A DNA stretch of 64,000 nt from Salinimicrobium sediminis (GTDB taxonomy: Bacteria > Bacteroidota > Bacteroidia > Flavobacteriales > Flavobacteriaceae). Below, one piece after another: positions 44,321 through 53,299 of this stretch; the stretch's first letter is position 1, and every line of letters starts with the position of its first letter. The notes under the pieces are model-generated. The model was not told the origin of the DNA and searched no databases. It saw nothing but the letters and a program-made list of their open reading frames with translations. The stretch spans positions 1,302,001 to 1,366,000 of the forward strand of contig NZ_OCMF01000001.1 of assembly GCF_900215295.1 (NCBI RefSeq). Direction: 5' to 3'. A program made the translations under genes and the position numbers.

Positions 44321-44569
44321 TCTTAGGTTTTTGGTTGGCTAGAAAGGATTATTCTGTCTAGTACTTTTAAATTTACAAACAGTGCAGAGGAGGAGCAATG
44401 AACTTAACAAGGGTTTAACCCGGCCGGGTTTTTTTTAACAAGTTGTTTAACTTTTAAATTTGGGGCCAAAAATCCTTTTTTTGAAACTTCATAATAAGCC
44501 TCTTAAGAAGGATAACCTTCTTCGGGCTAAGGATAGTTTAGGTATTTGTGTAAAAAGCAGGTACGCTTT

Positions 44570-45148
44570 TTAAATTTCTCTTTCCCGGAATAGCGGAATA
44601 GTACCGGTGCTGTCGGCTTCAAGCGACTCTTCAAATTCCTGGTCAAGTTCGAGTTCAAAATTTTCAGGAGTTTTAAGGAATAGCTCGTTGAGCTGAAGCT
44701 TAAAATTGTCAAATTCCACAACCAGGTTTTGAGCTACTTCAAAGATCTCGTCGGGATTTTTTTGCTTTTTATTGGAGAACTGATGCAACACATGAGCTTT
44801 GGTTAGCAAAACATTGGTGCGGGCTTCTACAGCATTCGTTTTTAGCGTGTCCGGCAAAGTTTCTCTAAGGCTCTCCATGATCTGCATTAGATTATTGGAG
44901 CTCTCGACGATTTCTGAACCCGTTTTATTCTCCAGGTTCTCTATTTCATTCTGGGCAGTAATATAAGCCAGCCAGTCGGCTGCAATTTCCCTGGCTTCGG
45001 GAGAAAGAATGACATTTCGGGTTTTAGAGATCTTAAGGCTATCAGAAAAGGAGGTGCTGGTTTCTAAAGGTGCAACTACAGGTTTTTCTGCTTCATCTTC
45101 GCAAGACAACAGGGACAGCATTAAAAAAACAACCAGGATTTTTCTCAT
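44570..45148 (-). CDS. Hypothetical lipoprotein, helical
   Basis: 192 residues. Lipobox (VFLMLSLLSCED). Helical, charged body with LADWLAYITAQNEIENLEN and a final acidic part (ELDQEFEESLEADSTG). A decayed hairpin follows at 44496-44528. No family recognised. Confidence 0.6.
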   Translation of the reverse strand: MRKILVVFLMLSLLSCEDEAEKPVVAPLETSTSFSDSLKISKTRNVILSPEAREIAADWLAYITAQNEIENLENKTGSEIVESSNNLMQIMESLRETLPDTLKTNAVEARTNVLLTKAHVLHQFSNKKQKNPDEIFEVAQNLVVEFDNFKLQLNELFLKTPENFELELDQEFEESLEADSTGTIPLFREREI

Positions 45149-45211
45149 TTTTTAAAGATATGTTTTTGTAGTAAAGCTTCAGAATAATTCCGAGGATTTA
45201 AGACTGCGGAA

Positions 45212-45242
45212 TTTCTCATCTTTCCCGAAATCGATATCTTTG
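45212..45242 (+). promoter_or_regulatory. Bacteroidota-type promoter of the tdh gene
   Basis: TTTC at 45212-45215, 19 nt spacer, TATCTTTG at 45235-45242, near the consensus TTTG-N19/20-TAnnTTTG, with a short leader to the ATG at 45266. Confidence 0.6.
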
Positions 45243-45265
45243 CTTCTACTAAAAAAGAAACTTTT

Positions 45266-46219
45266 ATGGCTTCAAAGATATTGATAATTGGTGCATGCGG
45301 ACAAATAGGTACCGAACTTACCTTAGCACTACGCGAAAAGGTAGGAAGAGACAATGTGATCGCGAGTGATATACGGGAAGGAAGTGAAGATTTGATGAAT
45401 TCCGGACCCTTTGAAATTGCCGATGCCACTAACTATAATCAAATTGAAGACCTGGTTATCCAGCATGATATAGAGGAGGTTTACCTTATGGCAGCCATGT
45501 TGAGTGCCACTGCAGAAAAATTTCCCATGAAAGGCTGGGACCTTAACATGAGTTCCCTGTTCCATGTATTGAACCTTGCAAAAGAGGGAAAGATCAAAAA
45601 AGTTTTCTGGCCTTCGAGCATTGCCGTTTTTGGACCTACCACCCCTAAACATGATACTCCGCAAACTACGGTGATGGAGCCAACCACAGTTTACGGGATA
45701 AGCAAACAGGCGGGGGAACGTTGGTGTGAATACTATTTCAACAAGTTTGGAGTAGATGTGAGAAGCATAAGATACCCGGGATTGATAAGCTATAAAACAT
45801 TACCCGGTGGCGGAACCACAGATTATGCTGTAGAGATCTATCATGAGGCGCTAAAAAATGGAAAATACACCTCCTTTCTTAACAAGGACACCGAGCTGCC
45901 TATGATGTTTATGGATGATGCTATTAGAGCTACTATTTCCCTGATGGAAGCTCCTTCGGAAAAGGTGAAGGTAAGATCCTCATATAATTTATCTGCCCTT
46001 AATTTTACTCCTGACACTTTAGCTAAAGCTATTCAAAAACATATTCCTGAATTCGAGATCTCTTATGCACCGGATTTCCGCCAGGCTATAGCTGATTCGT
46101 GGCCTTCAAGCATAGATGATTCTGAAGCCCGTAAAGACTGGGGCTGGAGGCATGATTTTGATCTGGAGAAAATGACTTCAGAAATGCTGGAGGGAATAAA
46201 AGAGGTCTATCACGTCTAG
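45266..46219 (+). CDS. tdh: L-threonine 3-dehydrogenase, extended-SDR type
   Basis: 317 residues. An NAD-binding loop ILIIGACGQIGTELTLALRE and the catalytic YxxxK in TVYGISKQAGERW are clear. Family-specific SSIAVFGPTTPKHDTPQ, SIRYPGLISYKTLPGGGTTD and MMFMDDAIRATI match SDR-type threonine dehydrogenases. It oxidises L-threonine to 2-amino-3-ketobutyrate with NAD+. A 2-amino-3-ketobutyrate ligase gene is not in the window. A promoter is visible upstream and a shared terminator downstream. Confidence 0.9.
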   Translation: MASKILIIGACGQIGTELTLALREKVGRDNVIASDIREGSEDLMNSGPFEIADATNYNQIEDLVIQHDIEEVYLMAAMLSATAEKFPMKGWDLNMSSLFHVLNLAKEGKIKKVFWPSSIAVFGPTTPKHDTPQTTVMEPTTVYGISKQAGERWCEYYFNKFGVDVRSIRYPGLISYKTLPGGGTTDYAVEIYHEALKNGKYTSFLNKDTELPMMFMDDAIRATISLMEAPSEKVKVRSSYNLSALNFTPDTLAKAIQKHIPEFEISYAPDFRQAIADSWPSSIDDSEARKDWGWRHDFDLEKMTSEMLEGIKEVYHV

Positions 46220-46296
46220 ATCCAAAATTTGTGTTTTTATCCTACTGTGCTACAGGAGTTCGGTAGTTTGCACACATCCCAGTTGTAATAAAAGAA

Positions 46297-46322
46297 AAAG
46301 TCCTGCACACGTGCAGGACTTT
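46297..46322. terminator. Bidirectional terminator between tdh and the cold-shock gene
   Basis: Perfect 12-bp arms AAAGTCCTGCAC / GTGCAGGACTTT almost without a loop (2 nt between arms). A and T runs flank it. Confidence 0.8.
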
Positions 46323-46346
46323 GGAATCGAAATAAAACTAATATGA

Positions 46347-46541
46347 TTAGTTGATAACGCGCACCTGAGCTGCGGTCAATCCTTTTCTTCCTTCTTCTTC
46401 AACGTACTCTACCTTATCACCTTCATTAAGAGTTTCCCCGTTTAATCCGGTAACGTGAACGAAGATGTCTCTTCCTGTTTCGTCGTTGGTAATGAATCCG
46501 TAACCTTTTGATTCATTGAAAAATTTAACTGTACCTTCCAT
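46347..46541 (-). CDS. Cold-shock domain protein (CspA family)
   Basis: 64 residues from the ATG at 46539-46541 (MEGTVKFFNESKGYGFI). The RNP1 KGYGFI and RNP2 DIFVHV motifs are intact. It binds single-stranded RNA or DNA as an RNA chaperone. A TATGTTTG -7 box is present on the minus strand at 46569-46576. Confidence 0.95.
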   Translation of the reverse strand: MEGTVKFFNESKGYGFITNDETGRDIFVHVTGLNGETLNEGDKVEYVEEEGRKGLTAAQVRVIN

Positions 46542-46642
46542 TGTAAAAAAATAATAATTAATAAAGTACAAACATAAACTAATATTTGAAACGAGGAATT
46601 ATGAAATTGTTATTTATTTCTAAAAATTTTATTCTGTGGGAG

Positions 46643-46894
46643 TTACTTCTTTTTTCGCTCTTTCATTTTTTTAATGTTTTTGTCTGAAAGCGTATAATCT
46701 TCTAATTTTTTTCCCCTCCAGCGAAGCACCAGAAACATGGGTAAAAGAAGAAATACACTTGCTAAAACGGAAAGGCCGACAATTTTATCTCCCAGAGCCT
46801 GATCCTTCTCAATCTGCATCACATAAAATCCCACAAGAATTGCAATTCCAATAATGATAGCTAATACTTTTGTTAAAGTTCCTAAGATTTTCAT
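46643..46894 (-). CDS. Hypothetical two-TM protein coupled to a ClC gene
   Basis: 83 residues, two hydrophobic segments (about residues 10-27 and 38-60) and a very basic tail (MKERKKK). The ATG overlaps the chloride channel stop region (46891-46894). No family recognised. Confidence 0.65.
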   Translation of the reverse strand: MKILGTLTKVLAIIIGIAILVGFYVMQIEKDQALGDKIVGLSVLASVFLLLPMFLVLRWRGKKLEDYTLSDKNIKKMKERKKK

Positions 46895-48684
46895 ACGGTT
46901 ACTTCTATAAGTTTTCTACGGTAGGCGGTAAGCATTTTAGATTTTGAAACAAACCCAAGATACTTATTCTTTCGAACTACCGGAAGGTTCCAGGCATCAG
47001 TTTCCTGAAATTTCTGCATGATAGTTCGCGGACTATCCTTTTCTTCATCAATAATTTCGGGCGCGGCCTGCATGAGCTCGTCTATTTTAACGCTGTCATA
47101 GAGCTTTTTATCAAACATGATGGGCCTGATATCATCCAGGAGGAGAATTCCTATAAAATTATTATCCACGTCAACAACCGGAAAAATATTCCGGGAAGAT
47201 TTTACAACGCCCTCCCTGACAATTTCTCCTAACGTCATTCCTGTTCTTAGAGGCACAAAATTCTTTTCAATGATCTGTTGTAGATTCATCAGGGTAAGCA
47301 CAGCCTGGTCTTTATTATGGGTGATCAACTCTCCACGCCTTGCCAATTCCATTGTATATACCGAATGTGGTAAGAACCTCGTAGTGATCATAAAAGAGAT
47401 CGCTGCAGTGATCATTAGAGGAACAAAAAGTTCATAACCGTGAGTAAGTTCGGCAATGAGGAAAATTGCTGTGAGAGGAGCCTGCAGAACTCCCGCCATT
47501 AATCCTGCCATTCCCACAAGTGTGAAATTGCTTACCGAAAGCGGACTTTTTAGAAAATTGATGTGGTTCATAAATAGGGCAAAGCAGTGACCCATGGTGC
47601 TGCCCATAAAGAGTACAGGTGCAAAGATCCCCCCAACTCCACCTGCATTAAAAGTCAAAGAAGTTGCCACAATTTTAAATATCACAAGCCCCGCCAAAAG
47701 AGCGATGATTACCCAGAAATTATCCAGATAGTCATTGAACAAACTACTGCCAAGCGCCTCCAGATAATCCTCCTGCAGCAGGTTGTTGATCACATTGTAT
47801 CCTTCCCCATATAGCGGAGGGATAAGGAAAAGGAGTACTCCAAGGATAGATCCACCAATGAGCAACCGGTGGAATGGAGATGATACTTTTTTAAACTGCT
47901 TATTGATCCAGAAATAAGTTTTAGTAAAATAAATGGAACAAAGGCCTGCCAATACTCCCAGGAGAATGTAATAAGGCACATCGGCTATTTCGAAACTATC
48001 TTTTAGGTTAAAAGGAAGAATGATATCAGATCCAAAAAAGAAATAGGAGGTAAGGATGGCAGAAACCGAAGCCATCAACAGGGGTAAGAGGGAAGCCAGC
48101 GTAAGATCCAGGCTAAATACTTCTATGGCAAAAACAATAGCAGCAATTGGGGCTTTAAATATACTTGACATCGCTCCCGCTGCAGCACAACCAATAAGCA
48201 GGGTTCGGGTAGCCTGGTTCATGTTGAAAACCCGCGAAATATTTGAACCTATAGAGGCACCTGTAGCCACGGTAGGTCCTTCCAGTCCCACAGATCCCCC
48301 AAAACCTACGGTAATTGGAGCTGTTAACAAGGAGGCATACATTTGAAAAGGCTTCATGAGGCCTTTTTTCTTGGAAATAGCATACAGGGTAGAGGGAATA
48401 CCGTGCCCCACCGGATTTCTTAATCCGTATCGGATAATCAAAATAGTGATTGCCAGTCCTACAATGGGGAATATGAAATAGAACGCGTGGTGATAATTGG
48501 CAATTAATTCCCCTTCCAGCAATCGCTGAATGAAATGAGTAAGGTTCTTAATGACCACGGCTGCAAGTCCCGAAGTAAATCCAATTATTGCAGCGAGTAT
48601 CATAATGAACTGCTGCAAAGAAAGATTTTTGGTTCTCCAGATCAAGAACCTTTTAAATAGGGGATTCCTGCTTTTAGCACTCAT
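46891..48684 (-). CDS. ClC-type chloride channel/transporter with tandem CBS domains
   Basis: 597 residues. About eleven hydrophobic segments. ClC motifs: GSVGLEGPTVATGASIGSN (GxxGxEGP), AGGVGGIFAPVLFMGS and MAGVLQAPLTAIFLIAELT. Two CBS domains at about residues 460-590 (IFPVVDVDNNFIGILLLDD, NLPVVRKNKYLGFVSKSKM). Whether it is an antiporter or a channel depends on a gating glutamate that can only be judged with an alignment. Confidence 0.92.
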   Translation of the reverse strand: MSAKSRNPLFKRFLIWRTKNLSLQQFIMILAAIIGFTSGLAAVVIKNLTHFIQRLLEGELIANYHHAFYFIFPIVGLAITILIIRYGLRNPVGHGIPSTLYAISKKKGLMKPFQMYASLLTAPITVGFGGSVGLEGPTVATGASIGSNISRVFNMNQATRTLLIGCAAAGAMSSIFKAPIAAIVFAIEVFSLDLTLASLLPLLMASVSAILTSYFFFGSDIILPFNLKDSFEIADVPYYILLGVLAGLCSIYFTKTYFWINKQFKKVSSPFHRLLIGGSILGVLLFLIPPLYGEGYNVINNLLQEDYLEALGSSLFNDYLDNFWVIIALLAGLVIFKIVATSLTFNAGGVGGIFAPVLFMGSTMGHCFALFMNHINFLKSPLSVSNFTLVGMAGLMAGVLQAPLTAIFLIAELTHGYELFVPLMITAAISFMITTRFLPHSVYTMELARRGELITHNKDQAVLTLMNLQQIIEKNFVPLRTGMTLGEIVREGVVKSSRNIFPVVDVDNNFIGILLLDDIRPIMFDKKLYDSVKIDELMQAAPEIIDEEKDSPRTIMQKFQETDAWNLPVVRKNKYLGFVSKSKMLTAYRRKLIEVTV

Positions 48685-48732
48685 AATAACAATGAAAGAG
48701 CCTCCCGGTTAAGAAGGGCTTTTTAGAAAGGG

Positions 48733-50481
48733 TTATTGGGTAACCTTCAAATTTAGCTCTTTAAGCTGTTCCCCGCTAATTCTTGCGGGAGCATCTATCA
48801 TCACATCTCTTCCCGAATTGTTTTTGGGAAATGCAATGTAGTCCCTTATAGTTTCCTGGCCACCTAAAATAGCTACTAACCTGTCAAACCCAAATGCTAT
48901 TCCACCGTGTGGAGGAGCTCCATATTGAAAAGCATCCATTAAAAATCCGAACTGGGCTTTAGCTTCTTCCGGAGTAAATCCCAGATGATCGAACATCATC
49001 GCCTGAGTGTTCTTGTCATGGATTCGTATAGAACCTCCTCCAATTTCATTTCCGTTAAGGACAAGGTCATAGGCATTGGCGCGGACTTTCCCCGGCTCAG
49101 TGTCCAGTAATTGAATATCTTCAGGTTTTGGGGAGGTGAAAGGGTGGTGCATTGCATGATAGCGATTTGTCTCTTCATCCCATTCCAAAAGCGGAAAATC
49201 TACCACCCATAAAGGGGCAAATTCCTCTGCTTTCCGTAGTCCAAGTTCGTTCCCCAGGTGCATACGCAATGCGCTTAGCTGAGTTCTGGTCTTATGTCCA
49301 TCTCCAGCCATGACCAGAATAAGATCTCCTGCTTTGGCTCCGGTTCTTTCTGCCCATGCTTTAAGATCTTCTTCTGAATAAAATTTATCTACAGAAGATT
49401 TTAAAGTTCCGTCTTCATTAAATTTCGCCCAAACGAGGCCGTTAGCTCCGATCTGTGGACGCTTCACCCACTCTATAAGTTTGTCGATTTCCTTTCTTGT
49501 ATAGGAAGCAGCTCCGGGTACAGCGATCCCCACTACCAGTTCCTGCTGGTCAAAAACATTAAAGCCTTTATTCTTTGCGAGGTCGTTGAGTTCACCGAAT
49601 TCCATTCCAAAGCGTATATCCGGCTTATCATTTCCGTACTTTTTCATTGCCTCATCATAGGTCATGCGCGGAAATTCGGTCACCTCAACACCTTTTACTG
49701 CTTTGATAAGGTGACGGGTGAAATCTTCAAAAGTGTTTAATATATCTTCCTGCTCCACAAAAGCCATTTCGCAGTCTATCTGGGTAAATTCCGGCTGACG
49801 GTCGGCCCGCAGATCTTCATCCCTAAAACATTTTACGATCTGGAAATATTTGTCCATTCCGCCAACCATAAGCAGCTGCTTAAAAGTCTGAGGTGACTGC
49901 GGAAGGGCATAGAACTGGCCTTCGTTCATGCGGCTTGGCACCACAAAATCCCGGGCACCTTCGGGCGTGGATTTGATAAGCACCGGAGTTTCCACCTCGA
50001 TAAAGCCTTTTTCTGAAAGGAATTTTCTCACCTCCATAGCGACTTTGCTTCGGAAGATCAATTTATTCTTCACCGGATTCCGGCGGATATCAAGATATCT
50101 GTATTTCATGCGCAGATCCTCCCCGCCATCAGTTTCATCTTCAATCGTGAATGGCGGAAGTTGTGCAGCGTTTAAAACTTTAAGTTCAGAAACAAGGATC
50201 TCGACATCCCCGGTAGGCATGTTAGGGTTTTTGGATTCCCGCTCGATCACTTCTCCTGAAACCTGGATCACGAATTCCCGGCCCAATTGGGACGCTTTTT
50301 CCATCATCTCCTTTGGCGTGCGTTCATCATCAAAGATAAGTTGCGTGAGCCCGTAGCGGTCCCGTAGATCAACCCATACCATAAAACCTTTGTCCCTTAT
50401 CTTTTGCACCCATCCGGAAAGTTTTACTTGCTTTCCTTTGTCTTCTATCCGTAATTCCCCGCAGGTATGGCTTCTGTACAT
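48733..50481 (-). CDS. aspS: Aspartate-tRNA ligase
   Basis: 582 residues, standard length. It has an N-terminal OB-fold ([20 protein letters not shown]), then class II motifs 2 and 3: [18 protein letters not shown] and [15 protein letters not shown]. The extra bacterial insertion domain is present ([15 protein letters not shown]). The ATG at 50479-50481 gives the usual [10 protein letters not shown] start. It charges tRNA-Asp. Confidence 0.96.
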   Translation of the reverse strand: MYRSHTCGELRIEDKGKQVKLSGWVQKIRDKGFMVWVDLRDRYGLTQLIFDDERTPKEMMEKASQLGREFVIQVSGEVIERESKNPNMPTGDVEILVSELKVLNAAQLPPFTIEDETDGGEDLRMKYRYLDIRRNPVKNKLIFRSKVAMEVRKFLSEKGFIEVETPVLIKSTPEGARDFVVPSRMNEGQFYALPQSPQTFKQLLMVGGMDKYFQIVKCFRDEDLRADRQPEFTQIDCEMAFVEQEDILNTFEDFTRHLIKAVKGVEVTEFPRMTYDEAMKKYGNDKPDIRFGMEFGELNDLAKNKGFNVFDQQELVVGIAVPGAASYTRKEIDKLIEWVKRPQIGANGLVWAKFNEDGTLKSSVDKFYSEEDLKAWAERTGAKAGDLILVMAGDGHKTRTQLSALRMHLGNELGLRKAEEFAPLWVVDFPLLEWDEETNRYHAMHHPFTSPKPEDIQLLDTEPGKVRANAYDLVLNGNEIGGGSIRIHDKNTQAMMFDHLGFTPEEAKAQFGFLMDAFQYGAPPHGGIAFGFDRLVAILGGQETIRDYIAFPKNNSGRDVMIDAPARISGEQLKELNLKVTQ

Positions 50482-51110
50482 AAACTTGATCTTTTTAAGA
50501 GGAGCAAAAATAAGAAGTTATCGCGGGATTGCGTGAAGATTAGAAAAGTTATTGGCTAAAAGTTAATCTGAAATTTTAGGGGGTGTCAAAAATGGCATTT
50601 TTGGGAGGTGTTGCGGAAAAAATTTAGCCACGAATTCACGAATGATCTCTTTTTGAGCCTTTAGTTATTAGCTGTTGGCCATTGGCGCCTCAATATATAT
50701 TGCAGATGATTAGAATTTTTCCCGCTGATTTCGCTGATTTCCGCAGATCCGTTTGAGCGGAAATGCTGGCGCGGATTTGTAATCCGTGCCGAGCTGAAAC
50801 ATTTGTGTCTCTACTAATATGTTGTCCCTACGGGACATTTGATCAGGGGGGCGATTTCTTTGTTCTACCAATATGTTGTCCCTACGGGACAATCTTTTAG
50901 AAATATTTTCTGCGTTGATCTGTGTTCTGCGGGAAAGCTTTTTTTGCCACCAATACTCGAAGAATTTTTGTTTCTATACCCTTCAACAAAGGCATTTCTC
51001 TGCGCTCTTCTTTAATCTTAGTTCGCTTCGTATAAAATGAGAGCAGGATCTGTTTATTCCTGCGAGTGAGAGGATAATTGGAATTTAAAGCTTGTAAGCT
51101 GAGAGTTATT
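50482..51110. repeat. 629-nt intergenic region rich in palindromic repeats
   Basis: No gene. In order: a palindrome copy at 50586-50604 (TCAAAAATG-G-CATTTTTGG), a GCCACGAATTCACG word (50627-50640), decayed GCTGATT/GCAGATC words near 50720-50750, an inverted repeat GGCGCGGATT-TGT-AATCCGTGCC (50768-50790), two copies of the 28-nt unit at 50810-50837 and 50864-50891, and a TCTGCGTTGATCTG word near 50909. Confidence 0.75.
50810..50891. repeat. Two 28-nt direct repeats containing GTCCC-TAC-GGGAC hairpins
   Basis: The copies (50810-50837, 50864-50891) differ at one base (ACTAAT versus ACCAAT) and lie 54 nt apart. Each carries a perfect GTCCC/GGGAC hairpin. This resembles a dispersed repeat known to recur in Bacteroidota intergenic DNA. 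Confidence 0.8.
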
Positions 51111-51144
51111 AAAAAAGGCTGCACATCTCTGCACAGCCTTTTTG
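51111..51144 (-). terminator. Terminator of the proA-proB operon
   Basis: Minus strand AAAGGCTG-TGCA ... TGCA-CAGCCTTT stem with a T run, 22 nt beyond the proB stop. Confidence 0.8.
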
Positions 51145-51166
51145 TTTTCAAAAATGCGGTAAGGAT

Positions 51167-51988
51167 CTAATGATGTATCCTGGTAAAATGCACTTTATCT
51201 TCAATGGCATTCAGGATGAAATTATCATCCAGCCCGTTTACTATCCAGGTTTCGATCTTCGCCTTTTGAGTGATCGCGGCAGCTGAAACCTTTGAGCTCA
51301 TTCCGCCGGTACCATGAGTGGACTTCGTCTCGCTCATTACTTCTTTCTTCAATTCTTCAAGGTCATTCACCTTGCGAATTGTTTCCGGAGTCTTGGCCTC
51401 AATAGTACCTTTTTTGTACACCCCGTGAGTATTCGTTGCGATGATAAAAAGGTCCACATCAAGTAAAGCTGCGGTTTGCGCGGCCAGGTTGTCGTTGTCT
51501 CCAAATTTGATAGCATCCGTTGAAGACGTATCATTTTCGTTGATGATCGGGATGTAATCGTTCTCCACAAGCACATTCACTGTGTTAATGATGTTCTGCC
51601 TTGAATCTTCATTGCTGAAATCATTGGGAGATAAGAGACACTGCCCTATCAAGAGCCCAAGCTCCCTGAAGTTTTCCTGGAAAATACGCATCAGGTGCGG
51701 CTGGCCTATAGAAGCCAATGCCTGCTTGACGTCGATATTTTCACCGCTTCTTTCCAGGTTCACGAATTGACGGGCCACAGCAACAGCACCCGAACTAATG
51801 ATCACGAACTCGTATTCATCTTTAAGGGCTGCGATCTGCCGGCCAATATCTTCAATTTTACCTCTCGAAATATGGTCGGTTTCTTTGGTTAGAGTATTAG
51901 AACCTAATTTTAAAAGTATCCTCTTTTTCTTCTTTGGAGTTTCCATTTCTATGTTATTCTGTTCTAAAATTTTATCTAGTTTGTCCAT
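51167..51988 (-). CDS. proB: Glutamate 5-kinase, no PUA domain
   Basis: 273 residues. Amino-acid-kinase fold with RILLKLGSNTLTKE, VIISSGAVAVARQ, IINENDTSSTD and FGDNDNLAAQTA. The usual PUA domain of the enterobacterial enzyme is absent, as in many Bacteroidota. It phosphorylates glutamate for proline synthesis. Its ATG at 51986-51988 lies 17 nt before the proA stop, so the genes overlap. Confidence 0.94.
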   Translation of the reverse strand: MDKLDKILEQNNIEMETPKKKKRILLKLGSNTLTKETDHISRGKIEDIGRQIAALKDEYEFVIISSGAVAVARQFVNLERSGENIDVKQALASIGQPHLMRIFQENFRELGLLIGQCLLSPNDFSNEDSRQNIINTVNVLVENDYIPIINENDTSSTDAIKFGDNDNLAAQTAALLDVDLFIIATNTHGVYKKGTIEAKTPETIRKVNDLEELKKEVMSETKSTHGTGGMSSKVSAAAITQKAKIETWIVNGLDDNFILNAIEDKVHFTRIHH

Positions 51989-53168
51989 TTCCGTGTATAT
52001 ACCATTTGTTGGTTACTAAATGCTGCAGCCCAATAGGACCTCGCTGGTGTAGTTTATCTGTGCTTATCGCCAGTTCTCCACCAAGTCCCAGCTGACCTCC
52101 ATCGGTAAATCTTGTTGAGGCGTTGTGATAAACCGCTGCATTATCTACATTTTCCATGAAATGCTGTGCAGTTTTGTCATCTTTTGAAATTATGGAAGCC
52201 GAATGCCCGCCTGAGTATTTATTGATCTTTTCAATAGCTTCAGTAGCCGATTCCACTTCACCTATAAGGGCTTTATAGTCCAGAAATTCCTCATACCATT
52301 CATCTTCACTTTTTACAGGGCGGCTGCCTTTTATGCTTTCCAAAGATCCATCAGCAATTATCTCCACGTTATTTTCTGAAAGGGTTTGCTGAAGTTGCTT
52401 CAGGAATTCTTCCTTATTCGGTAGGTTAGCATCTATGAGCACCTTGTCCACTGCATTACATGCAGATATTTTCCCTGTTTTTCCGTTAAGGATCACATCA
52501 AGGGCAATGTCTGTATCTGCGTTCTCATGCACATAGACAAAATTGTTTCCGCGGCCGCTCACAATTACCTGCGCTGAAGAGTTTTCTTTTACGAATTTGA
52601 TCAATCGCTCGCCACCTCTTGGTACTACAAGGTCTACTCTTTGATCTGGATGAGCTAAAAACTCCTGAGTCCGTTTCCTGTCAAACTGAAGATATTCCAC
52701 CCAATCTGTAGTAACATTATTATCTTCAAGAGCTCTATGCCAAAGCTTTACGATCTCCAAATTTGAATTAAGGGATTCCTTTCCGCCTTTAAGAAGGATC
52801 TTATTACCGGATTTGAAGGCGATCCCTGCAGCTTCAACAGTCACATCGGGACGGGATTCATATATGATCATCACCGTTCCAAAGGATGCAGTCCTGTTAT
52901 AGACCTGCATTCCGTTCTCATGCTTAAAGCTGAATCTTTCCACTCCCACAGGATCTTCCTGGGAAGCCAAATGTTTTAATGAGTGTACCATTCCTTCTAT
53001 CTTGGAATCATCCACTTTTAGCCGGTCTTCCATGGCCAGATCTTCCCCTGAATAATTGTCGAGGTCGATCTTATTTGCTTTTAAAATGTTGTCCTTTTCC
53101 TTTTCCACAAGATTTGCCATTGATATCAAAACGGCGTTTCGTTCGTCAATGGTTAACTGAGTGTTCAT
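51972..53168 (-). CDS. proA: Gamma-glutamyl phosphate reductase
   Basis: 398 residues from the ATG at 53166-53168 (MNTQLTIDERNAVLISMANL). The longer start at 53219 adds an unlikely leader. The NAD-binding and catalytic region shows GTVMIIYESRPDVTVEAAGIAF, GKISACNAVDKVLID (catalytic Cys) and a STRFTDGGQLGLGGELAIS end. It reduces glutamyl-5-phosphate to the semialdehyde. First gene of the proA-proB operon. Confidence 0.95.
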   Translation of the reverse strand: MNTQLTIDERNAVLISMANLVEKEKDNILKANKIDLDNYSGEDLAMEDRLKVDDSKIEGMVHSLKHLASQEDPVGVERFSFKHENGMQVYNRTASFGTVMIIYESRPDVTVEAAGIAFKSGNKILLKGGKESLNSNLEIVKLWHRALEDNNVTTDWVEYLQFDRKRTQEFLAHPDQRVDLVVPRGGERLIKFVKENSSAQVIVSGRGNNFVYVHENADTDIALDVILNGKTGKISACNAVDKVLIDANLPNKEEFLKQLQQTLSENNVEIIADGSLESIKGSRPVKSEDEWYEEFLDYKALIGEVESATEAIEKINKYSGGHSASIISKDDKTAQHFMENVDNAAVYHNASTRFTDGGQLGLGGELAISTDKLHQRGPIGLQHLVTNKWYIHGNGQTR

Positions 53169-53247
53169 TCGTTGAATTTTAATTAATATTAATTTTCCTG
53201 CCCATAGGTGTCCAAACACTTTGCCAGACTCCGGAATAAAAAAGAAA

Positions 53248-53269
53248 ACCTCCGGATAATTCCGGAGGT
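53248..53269 (-). terminator. Terminator of the RND efflux operon
   Basis: Perfect 9-bp arms ACCTCCGGA / TCCGGAGGT with a TAAT loop, followed by a T-rich run on the minus strand. Confidence 0.85.
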
Positions 53270-53299
53270 CTTAAATTCATTGGTGTCAAAAATGTCTTT

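Noticed and set aside
50810-50891. Two 28-nt repeats 54 nt apart, CRISPR-like spacing
   Set aside because: Only two copies, no cas genes, and each copy has its own hairpin of a dispersed type. Not a CRISPR array.
50897-51151. Minus-strand 84-residue ORF in the 50.5-51.1 kb spacer
   Set aside because: It is built from decayed word repeats and overlaps the proA-proB terminator; no family pattern.
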